Shown: piece after piece, positions 34,435-42,552 of the stretch | How positions within the stretch are numbered: the stretch's first letter is position 1 | Layout: each line of letters starts with the position of its first letter | NCBI RefSeq assembly: GCF_002148795.1 | Contig: NZ_MPOB01000004.1 | Location: 186,001 to 250,000, forward strand | DNA: 64,000 bases | Direction of reading: 5' to 3' | Source of the DNA: Oceanibaculum nanhaiense | GTDB lineage: Bacteria > Pseudomonadota > Alphaproteobacteria > Oceanibaculales > Oceanibaculaceae | The notes under the pieces: model-generated | Told to the model about the DNA's origin: nothing | The model's database searches: none | The model's input: the letters and a program-made list of their open reading frames with translations, nothing else | Made by a program: the position numbers and the translations under genes

Positions 34435-34955
34435 TCCCCGCGCACCATGGTGAAGAAATCGACCTTCGTGGCCGCCGCCTTGCGCGATGCCGTTTCGCGT
34501 GCCTCCCGCGCGGCCTGCTCCAGCGGCGCGATGATGGCGGCGTCCAGGGCGTCGCGCTGCGCGGCGTCCTGCATCAGCGCGTCGACCAATGCGGCGCGAG
34601 TCGCATGTTCCCTGTCGCGCCCGCCGACATAGCCATGGCCGACCCGGCCATCGGGCAGTCGGACGGCGCAGCGGGTCATCGTCATCTCGCCCAGATTGAA
34701 GCGCTGGCCGGTGCCGCCGGCACGGCCGCGCAGCATGACCATGCCGGTCTCCGGCTGGCGCAGATAGGTCCAGTCAGGCTTGGTCTCGATGCTGCCCCAG
34801 AGCGTTTCCAGCGCCAGCGGCGGCGCCTTGGCGAGGACGGACATCCAGCGCTGCCGTTCGGCCAGAATCGCTGCTTGGGTGGTCTCAGGCGATGTCGTGT
34901 GATCTGCCGCTTGTGGAGGTGTCACGCTATACCTCTGAATAATTTGTATAGACAT
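34431..34955 (-). CDS. phnG: C-P lyase core subunit PhnG
   Basis: First gene of the C-P lyase operon. The core RQRWMSVLAKAPPLALE, LRGRAGGTGQRFNLGEMTMT and the end RKAAATKVDFFTMVRGE match PhnG. ATG 34955 gives 174 residues, about 25 more than E. coli PhnG; the extra N-terminal part is low in family character. The start codon overlaps a possible GntR operator half-site, so a TTG at 34964 or a slightly later start cannot be excluded. A probable PHO box sits about 60 bases upstream, in the region shared with phnF. Confidence 0.93.
   Translation of the reverse strand: MSIQIIQRYSVTPPQAADHTTSPETTQAAILAERQRWMSVLAKAPPLALETLWGSIETKPDWTYLRQPETGMVMLRGRAGGTGQRFNLGEMTMTRCAVRLPDGRVGHGYVGGRDREHATRAALVDALMQDAAQRDALDAAIIAPLEQAAREARETASRKAAATKVDFFTMVRGE
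34927..34954. promoter_or_regulatory. Possible PhnF (GntR/HutC) operator half-sites
   Basis: TGTATAGACA at 34945-34954 has the TGT-n-TA-n-ACA symmetry of HutC-subfamily operators. A mirrored partial copy, CTATAC, lies at 34927-34932 opposite GTATAG at 34946-34951. The pair straddles the phnG start codon, so a bound repressor would lie downstream of the PHO box and block the phnG transcript. The motif is short, so this is only a candidate. Confidence 0.35.
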
Positions 34956-35012
34956 CCGTATCAATTTTCACCACTATGCTCCCGCGCCCTGGTTTCGTAA
35001 AGGGGGCAAGTT

Positions 35013-35041
35013 GTGAATTTCCTGTGACGCGGCGTTTACGG
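35013..35041 (-). promoter_or_regulatory. Probable PHO box upstream of phnG
   Basis: On the minus strand three 7-base units with 4-base spacers follow each other at 11-base period: CCGTAAA, GCGTCAC and AATTCAC. The first two fit the CTGTCAT-type PhoB half-site (GT at positions 3-4, A at 6). The last is weak. The site lies upstream of phnG and is oriented toward it. The same arrangement occurs in front of phnC, which strengthens both calls. Confidence 0.6.
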
Positions 35042-35068
35042 AAACAGGCCGAAAGACAGGTGGCAGAG

Positions 35069-35806
35069 ATGCAGAACGATTTATCGCGCCGGGACGGTGT
35101 CGCGCTGTGGCGGCAAATCGAACAGGCGATCACCCAGGATATCGCCGAGGGGCGTTTTCAGCCCGGCGACCGCCTGCCGACGGAAAAGCAGCTGGCCGAG
35201 CGCTTCCGGGTGAACCGGCATACGCTGCGCCGCGCGATGGAGGCGCTGGAAGCCCATGGGCTGGTGCGTGTCGAGCAGGGGCGCGGCTCCTTCGTACAGG
35301 AGCATGTGCTGGATTATGCGCTGAGCGCGCGCACCCGGTTTTCCGAGATCGTATCGGCGCAGAACCGGATTCCCGGCGGCACGCTGATCGACAGCAGTAC
35401 CCTGCCGGCAAGCGAGGAGGTGGCGGAAGAGCTGGGGGTTGCGCTTGATACGCCCTGCATCATGCTGCGCCTGGTCGGGGCGGCCGATGGCAGGCCGATA
35501 ACCTATGGCAACAATTATTTCCCGGCGGCCCGGTTTCCGAATGCGGCGGCGGTCTATGCGGAAAACGGCTCGGTCACCGAGATGCTGCGCGCCCATGGCG
35601 TCAGCGATTATCGCCGGAAGCTGACCCGCATCACCGCGCGCATGCCAAGCGAGGATGAGGCGGCGATGCTCGCGCAGCCGCGCAACCGGCCGGTGCTGGT
35701 GGCCGAGGCGGTCGATGCCGATCTGGACGGCGTGCCGGTGCGCTACGGCTATGTGCGGTTTGCGTCGGAACGGGTGCAGCTGGTCTTCGACGCGCCGGAG
35801 GGCTAG
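35069..35806 (+). CDS. phnF: Phosphonate metabolism GntR-family regulator PhnF
   Basis: 245-residue HutC-subfamily regulator with an N-terminal winged helix (FQPGDRLPTEKQLAERFRVN then RHTLRRAMEALEAHGLV) and a C-terminal UTRA effector domain (about 95-240). GVALWRQIEQAI at the start is typical of PhnF. ATG 35069 gives the usual length, with AGGTGG upstream; ATG 34976 would add 31 residues across the PHO box region. Divergent from phnGHIJKLM, so it probably represses that operon until a phosphonate-derived ligand is present. It is convergent with mscL, three bases away. Confidence 0.92.
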   Translation: MQNDLSRRDGVALWRQIEQAITQDIAEGRFQPGDRLPTEKQLAERFRVNRHTLRRAMEALEAHGLVRVEQGRGSFVQEHVLDYALSARTRFSEIVSAQNRIPGGTLIDSSTLPASEEVAEELGVALDTPCIMLRLVGAADGRPITYGNNYFPAARFPNAAAVYAENGSVTEMLRAHGVSDYRRKLTRITARMPSEDEAAMLAQPRNRPVLVAEAVDADLDGVPVRYGYVRFASERVQLVFDAPEG

Positions 35807-35809
35807 CGG

Positions 35810-36253
35810 CTATTCGCGCTGCTGCTTCAGCAGGTCGCGGATTTCCTCCAGCAGCACTTCCTGGCGCGGCGGCGGGGGCGGTGCTGCCGGCTTCGCCTCC
35901 TCCTTGGCGGACAGGCGGTTGATCTGGCGCACCACCATGAAGATCGCGAAGGCGATGATGACGAAGTTCACCACGGTGTTGATGAACTTGCCGTAGCCGA
36001 GGGTCGCCACGCCGGCTTCCTTCGCCTCGGCCAGGCTGGCGAAATCGCCTTCGCCCAGCGTGATGAAGTAGTTGGAGAAGTCCAGCCCGCCCAGCATCAC
36101 GCCGAAGGGCGGCATGATGACATCGTTCACCAACGAGGAAACGATGCCGCCGAAGGCGGTGCCGAGCACGACGCCGACCGCCAGATCGATCACATTGCCG
36201 CGCATGGCGAAGGTCCTGAATTCCGTCAGGACGCTTTTCTTTCCGTCGCTCAT
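35810..36253 (-). CDS. mscL: Large-conductance mechanosensitive channel MscL
   Basis: 147-residue inner-membrane channel opening under membrane tension during hypo-osmotic shock. TM1 and its glycine face are clear ([20 protein letters not shown]), followed by [12 protein letters not shown], then TM2 ([18 protein letters not shown]) and a C-terminal helix ([14 protein letters not shown]). ATG 36253 has AAGGAGA seven bases upstream. The channel sits between phnF and phnC on the opposite strand, splitting the phosphonate locus, with no functional link expected. Confidence 0.96.
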   Translation of the reverse strand: MSDGKKSVLTEFRTFAMRGNVIDLAVGVVLGTAFGGIVSSLVNDVIMPPFGVMLGGLDFSNYFITLGEGDFASLAEAKEAGVATLGYGKFINTVVNFVIIAFAIFMVVRQINRLSAKEEAKPAAPPPPPRQEVLLEEIRDLLKQQRE

Positions 36254-36409
36254 TCCCGTTTCTCCTTGTCCCGGATCTTTGTGCTGGCTCTCCGGCGCTT
36301 GCCGATTCGGTGGCGCTGCACACAGCCTAATCCAAAGCTTGATGGTTTCCATAGACTTATCGGGCGGCGTGGAGAAAGCGCGCTTTGCGCCGGGGAAAGC
36401 ATTGCAAAT

Positions 36410-36438
36410 CGGTAAAGGAAGCGTCACCGAACCGTAAC
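36410..36438 (+). promoter_or_regulatory. Probable PHO box upstream of phnC
   Basis: Three 7-base units with 4-base spacers at exact 11-base period: CGGTAAA, GCGTCAC and CCGTAAC. All carry GT at positions 3-4 and A at position 6 as in PhoB half-sites. The site ends 48 bases before phnC ATG. A weak -10 candidate, GATACA (36447-36452), lies nine bases downstream, the usual spacing for PhoB-activated promoters lacking a good -35. Confidence 0.65.
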
Positions 36439-36486
36439 GGCGGGCTGATACACCAAATGCCGATCCGCACCACCGAAGAGGTTGGG

Positions 36487-37332
36487 ATGTCGACGGCGAT
36501 AACGGTTTCAGGCCTCAGCAAGACGTTCGGCGCGACCCGCGCCCTGAACGATGTGTCGTTGCTGGTGCAAAAGGGCGAGATGGTGGCGCTGATCGGTGCC
36601 TCGGGCTCCGGCAAATCCACGCTGCTGCGCCATATGGCTGGGCTGGTCGGTGGCGATCCGGTGCGCGGCAAGGGCGAGATCCGCATTCTCGGCGATACGG
36701 TGCAGTCCGGTGGCAATGTCGCCCGCGACGTGCGCCGGGTGCGGGCGCATATCGGTTTCATCTTCCAGCAGTTCAATCTGGTGAACCGGCTGTCGGTCAT
36801 GACCAATGTGGTGATCGGCGTGCTGGGGCGTATTCCGGCCTGGCGCGGCACGCTCGGCCTGTTCACCAGGGAGGAAAAGCATCTGGCGATGCAGGCACTG
36901 TCCCGCGTCGGCATGGATCAGCATATGGCGCAGCGCGCCTCCACCCTGTCGGGCGGCCAGCAGCAGCGTGCCGCCATCGCCCGTGCGCTGGTGCAGCAGG
37001 CGAAGATCGTGCTGGCGGACGAGCCGATCGCCTCGCTGGACCCGGAATCGGCGCGCCGCGTCATGGAAATCCTGGCGACCGTCAACCGTGAGGACGGCAT
37101 CACTGTCGTCGTCTCGCTGCATCAGGTGGATTACGCGCTGCGCTATTGCCCGCGCACCGTCGCGATGCGGGCCGGCGAGATCATCTATGACGGGCCGAGC
37201 GAGGCGCTGACGCCGGAATTCCTGCGCGAGCTGTATGGCGCCGAAAGTGAGGAGCTGATCCTCGGCGACTTCATCAAGAATCAGCGGCCGGAGCCGGTTA
37301 CGGCGTCCCCGGAGCTGGTGGCCGCACACTGA
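36487..37332 (+). CDS. phnC: Phosphonate ABC transporter ATP-binding protein PhnC
   Basis: 281-residue ATPase of the phosphonate importer. Walker [19 protein letters not shown], the Q-loop [19 protein letters not shown] and family-specific [14 protein letters not shown], signature [15 protein letters not shown] and Walker [13 protein letters not shown] are visible. ATG 36487 is preceded by GAGGTTGGG, and an upstream in-frame extension crosses the PHO box, so it is rejected. First gene of phnCDE. Confidence 0.95.
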   Translation: MSTAITVSGLSKTFGATRALNDVSLLVQKGEMVALIGASGSGKSTLLRHMAGLVGGDPVRGKGEIRILGDTVQSGGNVARDVRRVRAHIGFIFQQFNLVNRLSVMTNVVIGVLGRIPAWRGTLGLFTREEKHLAMQALSRVGMDQHMAQRASTLSGGQQQRAAIARALVQQAKIVLADEPIASLDPESARRVMEILATVNREDGITVVVSLHQVDYALRYCPRTVAMRAGEIIYDGPSEALTPEFLRELYGAESEELILGDFIKNQRPEPVTASPELVAAH

Positions 37333-37411
37333 TCGCGGCCTGTTGCGTGACCTTCGGGGGAAGGGCGCGAAAGACCGGAATATCCCGGTGACGAAATCAG
37401 GAGGTAATAGA

Positions 37412-38395
37412 ATGCTTCGCAAAATCCTCGCGGGCGCCGTAGTCGCGATGACCGCGCTGACCGCCGGTGCGCAGGCGGACGAGATGAAGGAGCTGAATTT
37501 CGGCATCATCTCGACCGAATCCTCGCAGAATCTTAAGACCGTCTGGCAGCCCTTCCTCTCCGACATGGAGAAGAAGCTGGGCATGAAGGTGAATGCCTAT
37601 TTCGCGCCGGACTATGCCGGCATCATTGAGGGCATGCGCTTCAAGAAGGTCGATATCGCCTGGTACGGCAACAAGTCGGCCATGGAAGCCGTGGATCGCG
37701 CCAATGGCGAAATCTTCGTGCAGACCGTCGCCGCTGACGGCAGCGCCGGCTACTACTCGATGATCATCGCGCACAAGGATGTGCCGGTGAACAGCCTGGA
37801 AGACCTGGTGAAGGACGGCAAGGCTTACACCTTCGGCAATGGCGATCCCAACTCGACCTCCGGCTTCCTGGTGCCGAGCTACTATGTGTTCGCGCTGAAC
37901 GGCATCGATGCCAAGCAGCATTTCAAGCGCATGGTCACCGCCAATCACGAGACCAACGCGCTGGCCGTCGCCAACAAGCAGGTCGATATCGCGACCAACA
38001 ACACCGAGAGCATGGACCGGATCAAGCAGAACTTCCCCGAGAAGTATGCCCAGATCAAGGAAGTCTGGCGCTCCCCGCTGATCCCGTCGGATCCGATCGT
38101 CTGGCGCGCCGACCTGCCGGCTGAGATGAAGGGCAAGATCAAGGGCTTCTTCATGGATTACGGCGTGAAGGGCGCGAATGTCGAGGCGGAGAAGAAGGTG
38201 CTGGCTGGCCTGGCCTGGGCGCCGTTCCGCGAGAGCAGCAACGACCAGCTGATCCCGATCCGCCAGCTGGAGCTGTTCCGCTCCAAGACCCGCATTGAGA
38301 ATGACGACAAGATGGCGGCGGCCGAGAAGCAGCAGAAGCTGGCCGAGATCAACGCCAAGCTCGATGAGCTGAACAAGAAGATGAAGACCAACTAA
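37412..38395 (+). CDS. phnD: Phosphonate ABC transporter substrate-binding protein PhnD
   Basis: 327-residue periplasmic binding protein that captures phosphonates for PhnCE. A signal peptide ends AGAQA-DEMKE (about residue 22). The family core includes FGIISTESSQNLKTVWQPFL, FAPDYAGIIEGMRFKKVDIA with WYGNKSAMEA, and FGNGDPNSTSGFLVPSYYVF. The gene ends in a Lys/Asn-rich helix. ATG 37412 follows a strong AGGAGG site. Closed downstream by an intrinsic terminator before phnE. Confidence 0.95.
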   Translation: MLRKILAGAVVAMTALTAGAQADEMKELNFGIISTESSQNLKTVWQPFLSDMEKKLGMKVNAYFAPDYAGIIEGMRFKKVDIAWYGNKSAMEAVDRANGEIFVQTVAADGSAGYYSMIIAHKDVPVNSLEDLVKDGKAYTFGNGDPNSTSGFLVPSYYVFALNGIDAKQHFKRMVTANHETNALAVANKQVDIATNNTESMDRIKQNFPEKYAQIKEVWRSPLIPSDPIVWRADLPAEMKGKIKGFFMDYGVKGANVEAEKKVLAGLAWAPFRESSNDQLIPIRQLELFRSKTRIENDDKMAAAEKQQKLAEINAKLDELNKKMKTN

Positions 38396-38411
38396 GGTCC
38401 GTAAAGACTGG

Positions 38412-38448
38412 GGGCCGGCGCCGGGAAACCGCGCCGGCCCTGGTTTTT
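38412..38448 (+). terminator. Intrinsic terminator/attenuator between phnD and phnE
   Basis: Perfect 10-base stem GGGCCGGCGC (38412-38421) and GCGCCGGCCC (38431-38440) with a nine-base loop, followed by TGG and five T. It lies 17 bases after the phnD stop. Partial read-through would make more binding protein than permease, a usual arrangement for importer operons. Confidence 0.85.
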
Positions 38449-38519
38449 AGAAGATGACGTATTTTCACCGCTCCTCACCCACAGCGCCCGCCCCTGCAGC
38501 CTCCACCAAGGAGATGGCC

Positions 38520-39323
38520 ATGACGCCCCGGACCGCCGACGCCGCGCTCGAACTGCCACCCCGCGATCTGAAGAAGTCGCTTCTGAGCTATCTCGGATGG
38601 GGGCTGTTCCTGGCCGTGCTGGTCTGGTCCTGGGAGGGTGCCGAGATGCGCCCGCTCGACCTGATCCGCGATTCCGGCAACATGGCAACCTTCGCCAAGG
38701 ATTTCTTCCCGCCGGATTTCCGCCAGTGGGAATATTATGTCGAGGAGATGCTGACCACGATCCAGATCGCGCTGTGGGGCACGGTGCTGTCGATCGTCAC
38801 CGCTATTCCCTTCGCGCTGCTGGCCTCTGAGAATATCGCGCCCTGGTGGGTGAACCAGCCGGTACGCCGCCTGATGGACATGCTGCGCGCGATCAACGAG
38901 ATGGTCTTCGCCATGCTGTTCGTCGTCGCCGTCGGCCTCGGCCCGTTCGCTGGCGTGATGGCGCTGTTCATCCATACCACCGGTGTGCTGGCCAAGCTGT
39001 TCTCCGAGGCGGTGGAGGCCATCGATCCGCGCCCCGTTGAGGGCATCCGCGCCACCGGCGCCAATGTCATCCAGGAGATCGTGTTCGGCGTCATCCCGCA
39101 GGTGCTGCCGCTGTGGATTTCCTATGCGCTGTACCGCTTCGAATCGAATGTCCGCTCCGCCACCGTGGTGGGCATGGTAGGTGCCGGCGGTATCGGCGTC
39201 GTGCTGTGGGAGGTGATCCGCGGTTTCTACTTTGCCCAGACCTGCGCCGTCATGATCATCATCATCGTCTCGGTTAGCCTGCTGGACGTGGTTTCGCAGC
39301 GCCTGCGCAAACTGTTCATCTGA
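38520..39323 (+). CDS. phnE: Phosphonate ABC transporter permease PhnE
   Basis: 267-residue inner-membrane permease with about six helices. The EAA-type loop contacting PhnC is [20 protein letters not shown], and [20 protein letters not shown] and [20 protein letters not shown] are family hallmarks. ATG 38520 has AAGGAG six bases upstream. ATG 38454 would place the start within the terminator tail region and adds 22 residues. It depends on read-through of the preceding terminator or on a weak local promoter. Confidence 0.93.
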   Translation: MTPRTADAALELPPRDLKKSLLSYLGWGLFLAVLVWSWEGAEMRPLDLIRDSGNMATFAKDFFPPDFRQWEYYVEEMLTTIQIALWGTVLSIVTAIPFALLASENIAPWWVNQPVRRLMDMLRAINEMVFAMLFVVAVGLGPFAGVMALFIHTTGVLAKLFSEAVEAIDPRPVEGIRATGANVIQEIVFGVIPQVLPLWISYALYRFESNVRSATVVGMVGAGGIGVVLWEVIRGFYFAQTCAVMIIIIVSVSLLDVVSQRLRKLFI

Positions 39324-39483
39324 TCCCTCCGGCCTTGTCTGGCTCGCCAGCGTGTATCGGCCCCTGCTGATGCCCGTTGGCGGCGGACCGCGCCCGATAT
39401 AGGATCGTGCAAAATAACAATTGATCGCCACCGCCGTCCGACGAAACGACAGCCGATCAACCCGCACGATCCAGGGAGACGAG

Positions 39484-40575
39484 ATGTTCATGCACCGATC
39501 CAAGATTTTCAGCCGGGCGCTGTTTTCGGGCGCCGTCGCCGGCGCCTTCCTTCTGGCCGCGGGTCAGCCGCAGCCGGCAAGGGCCGCCGAGGCGATGCTG
39601 TTCACCTGGGAGAATCTGGCCGAGCCGGCCTTCTTCGAGGACTATGCCAAGAAGTACGGCAAGCAGCCGCAATCCGCGCTGTTTGCCGATGAGGACGAGG
39701 CCTTCGCCAAGATGATGGCGGGCTTCAAGCCGGATGTGATGGCGCCTTGCACCTATGAGGTGCCGCGCTGGCGCGACGCCGGGCTGATTCAGCCGATCGA
39801 CCCGAAGAAGCTGTCCACCTGGGAGAGCATCGCGCCGCCCTTGCGCAAGATCACCGGCATGGCCGCCGGGGACGGCAAGGTCTGGTTCGTGCCGCAATAT
39901 TGGGGCAACACCTCGGTGACGATCCGCACCGACCTCGCCCCGGAATATGCCGAGAAGGAGAGCTGGGATATCCTCTGGGACCCGAAATACAAGGGCCGCG
40001 TGGCAGCACTTGAGGGTGTGGACGATACGGTGGCCATGGCCGCCCTTCATCTCGGCATCGACCCCTATGTGAAGCTGACCCCGGAGAATGAGAAGAAGCT
40101 GCGCGATCATCTTGCCAAGCTGGCCGACAATCTGCGGCTGGTGACCAGTGATTCGACGACACTGACCCAGGCCGTGGCCTCGGGCGAGGTGGTGGCCGCG
40201 ATCACCTGGAACGATCACTATACCGAGATGAAGGCGGAGAATCTGCCGGTGAAGTTCCTGCGTCCGAAGACCGGCATGATGACCTTCGTGTGCGGTTTCG
40301 TGATGCACAAGGACACCAAGGATGCCGGGAAGGCGCATGCGCTGATCGATTCCAACAATTCCGAGGCCGCGACCGCCTTCCTGGTGACCGAGATGGGCTA
40401 TGGGCCGGCCAACACCAAGGCGATGAAGTCGATCGATCCGGCGGTGCGCGAGAAAGCCGAACTGCCGGAGGATGTGGATGCCTTCCTGGCGACCGGCTTC
40501 TTCCAGCAGGCGATCCCGGAGAAGGACAAGCTGGTCGCCATGTGGCAGGAAATCCGCGCGCTTTCCGGCCGCTGA
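39484..40575 (+). CDS. Extracellular solute-binding protein, polyamine/betaine type (PotD/F-like)
   Basis: 363-residue periplasmic binding protein of the spermidine/putrescine cluster. A signal peptide ends near PARA-AEAM (about residue 33). The mature part starts LFTWENLAEPAFFEDYAKKY and contains WDILWDPKYKGRVAALEGVD and ITWNDHYTEM, all usual for the family. The start ATG 39484 is preceded by AGGGAG. An intrinsic terminator follows, then a BetI-like regulator and the two permeases and ATPase of the same importer type. Ligand could be polyamine, choline-like or another cationic compound. Confidence 0.88.
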   Translation: MFMHRSKIFSRALFSGAVAGAFLLAAGQPQPARAAEAMLFTWENLAEPAFFEDYAKKYGKQPQSALFADEDEAFAKMMAGFKPDVMAPCTYEVPRWRDAGLIQPIDPKKLSTWESIAPPLRKITGMAAGDGKVWFVPQYWGNTSVTIRTDLAPEYAEKESWDILWDPKYKGRVAALEGVDDTVAMAALHLGIDPYVKLTPENEKKLRDHLAKLADNLRLVTSDSTTLTQAVASGEVVAAITWNDHYTEMKAENLPVKFLRPKTGMMTFVCGFVMHKDTKDAGKAHALIDSNNSEAATAFLVTEMGYGPANTKAMKSIDPAVREKAELPEDVDAFLATGFFQQAIPEKDKLVAMWQEIRALSGR

Positions 40576-40596
40576 GCGGCGCGCACAGGCAATCGG

Positions 40597-40634
40597 GGGC
40601 GGCTTCCCGGAAACCGGGGCCGCCCTCTTTGTTT
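40597..40634 (+). terminator. Intrinsic terminator after the solute-binding gene
   Basis: Stem GGGCGGC-TT-CCCGG / CCGGG-GCCGCCC (40597-40625) with an AAA loop and a small two-base bulge, followed by TCTTTGTTTG. It lies 22 bases after the stop of the binding-protein gene and separates it from the regulator gene, probably allowing higher expression of the binding protein. Confidence 0.85.
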
Positions 40635-40716
40635 GGGCTGGATTTTCGCCCGGCTTTACGCGAATGATACCGCCAGAATCAAGGGCCAGACTCTAGGGAC
40701 GGAGGTTCGACGGAAA

Positions 40717-41469
40717 ATGGTGTCAGCGCCGCGTTCCACGGCCCGGCGGGGACGGCCGCCGAAATCCCTGACCTCGCCGCAGACTTCGGGGCGGACCCAG
40801 AAGCCGGGAACCCAGCGGGCCGTCGCGAAGGAGGCGACCCGGCTGAAGCTGATCGAGGCCACCATCGATTCCATCGCCCATTCGGGCTTCGCAGACACCA
40901 CGCTGGCCAAGGTCTCCGAAGGGGCCGGCCTATCGCGCGGCATCGTGAATTTCCACTTCACCAGCAAGGATGCACTGCTGGTCGAGACCCTGACTCATCT
41001 GGCCGACGAATATACCGGCTTCTGGAAGGCGGCGGTGGCAAAGGCGGGCGACGATCCCGCTGCACGGCTGCGCGCCATCGTCGATGCGGAATTCCATCCG
41101 ACCGTCTGCAACCGCAAGAAGATCGCTGTCTGGTACGCCTTCTGGGGCGAGGCGCGCTCCAGGCCGACCTATCTCGATGTCTGCGAGCGTCAGGACCGGG
41201 AATTGCTGGAAACGGTGCAGAGCCTGTCCGCCGCGCTGGTGGAGGCGGGCGGCTATGATGCTGTCGATGCCGGCGATGTCGCCACCGGCCTGATGGCACT
41301 GACCGACGGGCTGTGGCTCGATTTGCTGCTGACGCCGACGCGGTTCGACCGCAACGGTGCGCGACGGGTGTGCCTGGCCTTCCTCATGGGCATGTTCCCG
41401 CGCCATTTTACCGGCCGCGCCGATGATGGCGCGCTTGACGCCAAGGGCGATACCGTCTCGGCCGCCTGA
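40717..41469 (+). CDS. BetI-like TetR-family regulator
   Basis: 250-residue TetR-family protein with an unusually long basic N-terminal extension (about 40 residues rich in Arg, Pro, Ser, Thr). The helix-turn-helix follows: IEATIDSIAHSGFADTTLAK and GLSRGIVNFHFTSKDALLVE. The C-terminal domain resembles BetI (WKAAVAKAGDD, IAVWYAFWGEARSRPTYLDV). BetI senses choline and controls betaine synthesis, so a quaternary amine or related inducer is plausible. It sits between two intrinsic terminators inside the ABC importer cluster. ATG 40717 has GGAGG 11 bases upstream. Confidence 0.88.
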   Translation: MVSAPRSTARRGRPPKSLTSPQTSGRTQKPGTQRAVAKEATRLKLIEATIDSIAHSGFADTTLAKVSEGAGLSRGIVNFHFTSKDALLVETLTHLADEYTGFWKAAVAKAGDDPAARLRAIVDAEFHPTVCNRKKIAVWYAFWGEARSRPTYLDVCERQDRELLETVQSLSAALVEAGGYDAVDAGDVATGLMALTDGLWLDLLLTPTRFDRNGARRVCLAFLMGMFPRHFTGRADDGALDAKGDTVSAA

Positions 41470-41483
41470 CGGACCGTCACGAG

Positions 41484-41518
41484 GCCGGCTTTGCCGCGCT
41501 TGCGAAGGCCGGCTTTTT
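41484..41518 (+). terminator. Intrinsic terminator after the BetI-like gene
   Basis: Stem built from GCCGGC (41484-41489) and its copy at 41508-41513, extended inward by partly paired bases, followed by a run of five T (41514-41518). It lies 14 bases after the regulator stop and insulates it from the permease genes. Confidence 0.75.
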
Positions 41519-41628
41519 CCGAATAGATAGAAAGCAGGGTTATCGGGGGCATCAGACACCCGGGACCCGTGCGATGCCTGGGGGGCGTCATTCGGCATGT
41601 GGGCACCGAAGCGAAGGAGAAGGCGCGG

Positions 41629-42552
41629 GTGAGCGACCGTGTGGCGGCGGCCGGAATATCGGGAAAAGCATTATCGGGCAAACCGCGTCACGCCTGGCTG
41701 CGCAGCGATGCCGCGCGTGGCCTTTCCTTGCTGTCGCCAACCCTGTTCGTGGTGGTGGCGGCGATGGCGGTGCCGCTGGCGCTGATGGTGGCCTACAGTT
41801 TCTGGTCGCAGAGCTATGTCACGCTGGACACCAGCTTCACGCTGAAGAATTACCAGGACGTCTTCAGCCGGGAAATCTACCGCATCCTGTTCCTGCGCTC
41901 GGTCGCCATTTCCGCGCTGGTGACACTGATCACCGTGCTGCTGGCCTATCCCATCGCCTATTTCGTTGCCTTCGACGTGAAGCGCCACAAGCTGCTCTGG
42001 CTGATCCTGCTGACGCTGCCGTTCTGGACCAGCTACCTGCTGCGCGTGTTCTCCTGGAAGGTGATCCTCGGCTATAACGGCGTGATCAATTCCGGGCTGA
42101 TGTCGCTGGGCGTCATCGCCGAGCCGCTGCAATTCCTGCTCTACAACCCGTTCTCGGTGATCGTGACGCTGGCCCATGCCTGGGCGGCCTTCGCCATCCT
42201 GCCGATCTATGTCTCGCTGGAGAAGATCGACCGCACGCTGCTGGAGGCCGCGACCGATCTGGGCGACGGCCCGGTCCGGCGCTTCTTCCGGGTGACGTTG
42301 CCGCTGTCCATGCCCGGCGTGATCGCCGCCTCGGTGCTGATCTTCATCCCGACGGTCGGCGATTATGTGACACCGACGCTGGTCGGCGGCACCGGCGGGG
42401 TGATGATCGCCAACATCATCCAGGCGCAGTTCGGCAAGGCGAATAACTGGCCGCTGGGATCGGCGCTGGCGATCAGCACCATGCTGGCGGTGACGGCGAT
42501 CGCCTGCCTGTCGATCTGGCTGTCGAAACGCAGCGTGGCGGCGATAAAATGA
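41629..42552 (+). CDS. ABC transporter permease, PotB-like
   Basis: 307-residue inner-membrane permease with about six helices. The ATPase-contact loop is LLEAATDLGDGPVRRFFRVT, and the helix pattern around TLPFWTSYLLRVFSWKVILG is typical of the PotB/PotH group. GTG 41629 was chosen because GGAG lies nine bases upstream and homology starts after it; the GTG at 41569 gives a longer, unlikely leader. Overlaps the second permease by four bases. Confidence 0.9.
   Translation: MSDRVAAAGISGKALSGKPRHAWLRSDAARGLSLLSPTLFVVVAAMAVPLALMVAYSFWSQSYVTLDTSFTLKNYQDVFSREIYRILFLRSVAISALVTLITVLLAYPIAYFVAFDVKRHKLLWLILLTLPFWTSYLLRVFSWKVILGYNGVINSGLMSLGVIAEPLQFLLYNPFSVIVTLAHAWAAFAILPIYVSLEKIDRTLLEAATDLGDGPVRRFFRVTLPLSMPGVIAASVLIFIPTVGDYVTPTLVGGTGGVMIANIIQAQFGKANNWPLGSALAISTMLAVTAIACLSIWLSKRSVAAIK

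Noticed and set aside
35810-36253. mscL as a functional part of the phosphonate locus
   Set aside because: It is a general osmotic safety channel on the opposite strand with its own ribosome site; position between phnF and phnC is probably chance.
40561-40716. tRNA-like TTCGA segment near the BetI-like start
   Set aside because: No acceptor stem or anticodon arm can be drawn around it; the region is explained by the terminator and gene leader.
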